From: Lachnospiraceae bacterium
GTDB taxonomy: Bacteria; Bacillota; Clostridia; Lachnospirales; Lachnospiraceae
NCBI GenBank assembly: GCA_017431515.1
Contig: JAFRKV010000009.1
Coordinates: 1-63,948, forward strand
Direction: 5' to 3'
DNA: 63,948 bases
In this document: piece after piece, positions 62,924 to 63,948 of the stretch
Layout of the letters: each line of letters begins with the position of its first letter
How positions within the stretch are numbered: position 1 is the stretch's first letter
Made by a program: the position numbers and the translations under genes
Notes under the pieces: generated by a model
Seen by the model: only the letters and a program-made list of their open reading frames with translations
The model's database searches: none
Told to the model about the DNA's origin: nothing

Positions 62924-62951
62924 TTGAATTTTCAGATAACCGTGCTATAAT
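62924..62951 (+). promoter_or_regulatory. Sigma-A-like promoter upstream of the flagellin gene
   Basis: TTGAAT, 16-base spacer, TATAAT. The start would be near 62958. A terminator-like hairpin follows at 63008, so its transcript may stop before flagellin. Confidence 0.55.
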
Positions 62952-62957
62952 GATAAT

Positions 62958-63034
62958 ACTACAAAAGACACGGATGGATTGCTTTTCTAACCTGTTCAGA
63001 CTTATCACAAAACTTTTTTCAAAAGTTTTGTTTT
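62958..63034 (+). ncRNA. Candidate short RNA ending at a terminator
   Basis: About 77 nt between the sigma-A-like promoter and the hairpin CAAAACTTTT-ttc-AAAAGTTTTG-TTTT (63008-63034). No coding potential with a ribosome-binding site is seen. It could instead be an attenuated leader of the flagellin gene. Predicted from promoter and terminator only. Confidence 0.4.
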
Positions 63035-63039
63035 AGGTA

Positions 63040-63066
63040 TAATGTATCGGAGAAATGATCCGATAT
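63040..63066 (+). promoter_or_regulatory. Sigma-D promoter of the flagellin gene
   Basis: TAAT, 15-base spacer, TCCGATAT. One mismatch in the -35. The start near 63073 gives a leader of about 125 bases. Confidence 0.75.
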
Positions 63067-63157
63067 ATGAGGTAAGTAAACAAGTTATTGTTACTTGGCG
63101 ATGGAATCAGGATGGAGCGTACGGCCGGAATGACGAAGTCGCAAACAAAAGCAAACT

Positions 63158-63190
63158 GTAGCAAGGACGCTACATTAATTTCAAGGAGGA
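63158..63190 (+). promoter_or_regulatory. CsrA target sites in the flagellin leader
   Basis: GTAGC-AAGGAC-GCTAC forms a 5-bp hairpin with GGA in its loop (63158-63173). The Shine-Dalgarno AAGGAGG (63183-63189) offers a second GGA. This is the two-site arrangement known for the Bacillus hag leader. A further AGGATGGAG lies at about 63107. Confidence 0.7.
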
Positions 63191-63197
63191 AAAAACT

Positions 63198-63948
63198 ATG
63201 GTAGTACAACACAACATGCAGGCGGCAAACGCAAACAGACAGTTAGGTATCACGACAAGCGCACAGGCGAAGTCAACTGAGAAGCTTTCTTCCGGTTATC
63301 GCGTAAACCGTGCAGGCGACGACGCAGCAGGTCTTGCGATTTCTGAAAAGATGCGCAACCAGATTCGTGGTCTTGACAAGGCATCGACGAACGCACAGGA
63401 CGGCATCTCTCTGATCCAGGTAGCAGAGGGCGCTCTGAATGAGACCCACAGCATCCTTCAGCGTATGAACGAGCTGGCTACTCAGGCAGCAAACGATACG
63501 AACACCTCTACGGACCGTACCGCGATCCAGAACGAGATGGATCAGCTGACCAGCGAGATCAACCGTATCCAGTCCACGACTCAGTTCAACACGATGAACC
63601 TGATCGATGGTTCCTTCTCTAGCAAGAACCTTCAGGTAGGTTCTCTGTCTGGACAGAAGATCGAGATCAGCATCTCCAACATGAATGCATCTGCGATCGG
63701 TGTCAGCGGACTGAAAGTCAGCAGCTTCTCGGCAGCAGGCGCAGCAATGAAGAGCGTACAGAGCGCTATCGACATCGTTTCTGCTCAGAGAGCAAAACTC
63801 GGTGCATTGCAGAACCGTCTGGAGCATACGATTGCAAACTTGGATACCGCATCCGAGAACACCCAGGCAGCAGAAAGCCGGATCCGCGATACGGATATGG
63901 CGAAAGAGATGGTCACCTACAGCAAGAACAACATTCTTGCACAGGCAG
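63198..63948 (+). CDS. hag: Flagellin, N-terminal and central part (3' end outside window)
   Basis: 250 codons visible; the frame is open at the window end. N-terminal D0/D1: [52 protein letters not shown] and [20 protein letters not shown]. After a short stretch (residues about 145-190) the C-terminal D1 begins at [20 protein letters not shown] followed by [20 protein letters not shown]. There is almost no D2/D3 insert, so this is a compact flagellin of roughly 275 residues. AAGGAGG lies upstream, with CsrA sites before it. Confidence 0.96.
   Translation, partial: MVVQHNMQAANANRQLGITTSAQAKSTEKLSSGYRVNRAGDDAAGLAISEKMRNQIRGLDKASTNAQDGISLIQVAEGALNETHSILQRMNELATQAANDTNTSTDRTAIQNEMDQLTSEINRIQSTTQFNTMNLIDGSFSSKNLQVGSLSGQKIEISISNMNASAIGVSGLKVSSFSAAGAAMKSVQSAIDIVSAQRAKLGALQNRLEHTIANLDTASENTQAAESRIRDTDMAKEMVTYSKNNILAQA

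Noticed and set aside
62750-62950. 66-codon open frame inside and after element B
   Set aside because: It is the inverted repeat read as protein; no ribosome-binding site and no family.

Overview
The window looks like a chromosomal segment of a motile Lachnospiraceae-type Firmicute (class Clostridia). Supporting signs are the Gram-positive ribosomal superoperon order, zinc-binding S14 and L36, an unusually long L17, class III ribonucleotide reductase, Veg, BMP-type nucleoside uptake, sigma-D style flagellar promoters (TAAA-N15-nCCGATAT) and the FliW-CsrA-flagellin module. No tRNA, rRNA, CRISPR array, prophage or insertion sequence was seen. The family assignment is an inference; species cannot be told.

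Layout. (1) 1-2361: 3' end of a rod/hook operon (flgG end, a rod-binding FlgJ-like protein, flgE). (2) 2341-5438, minus strand: recD2 and a class I methyltransferase, tail to tail with flgE. (3) 5575-22187: the S10-spc-alpha superoperon, rpsJ to rplQ with secY, adk, map, infA, rpmJ and rpoA. It starts with a long structured leader and ends at a terminator lying inside the 3' end of the convergent plsC. Three of its gaps carry members of an unusual intergenic repeat family. (4) 22100-30807: plsC, veg, an NlpC/P60 hydrolase, a SurA/PrsA-like membrane protein, a SEC-C methionine aminopeptidase, an odd lipoprotein, a membrane protein, a Na/Pi transporter and thrH. (5) 30899-34038: nrdG-nrdD behind tandem promoters that overlap a probable NrdR operator; NrdD has a fused glutaredoxin-like tail. 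(6) 34064-40344: YitT protein, hybrid histidine kinase, double-receiver protein, proA. (7) 40463-48646: a nucleoside uptake and salvage cluster (BMP lipoprotein, two-domain ATPase, two permeases, uridine phosphorylase, cytidine deaminase, deoC, deoB). (8) 48707-50740: LTA-synthase-like sulfatase. (9) 50760-63948: late flagellar genes flgM, flgN, two flgK, flgL, fliW, csrA, flaG, fliD, fliS, a fliT-like gene and the flagellin start, with an orphan FliD-C-like gene on the other strand.

How it works together. Late flagellar genes sit behind sigma-D promoters, and FlgM, the first gene product, restrains sigma-D until export. FliW, CsrA and the flagellin leader form a second layer: the leader shows a GGA-in-loop hairpin plus a GGA-containing Shine-Dalgarno, the classic CsrA target. 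The nucleoside cluster imports nucleosides, cleaves and deaminates them and channels deoxyribose/ribose phosphates into central metabolism.

Most novel signals: two related cloverleaf-like DNA/RNA elements in the flagellar locus (56155-56287 and 62749-62886), inverted relative to each other, whose stems differ in sequence yet stay complementary; the covarying repeat family of the ribosomal superoperon; a short coupled upstream ORF before fliW; and a probable short terminated RNA just upstream of the flagellin promoter.
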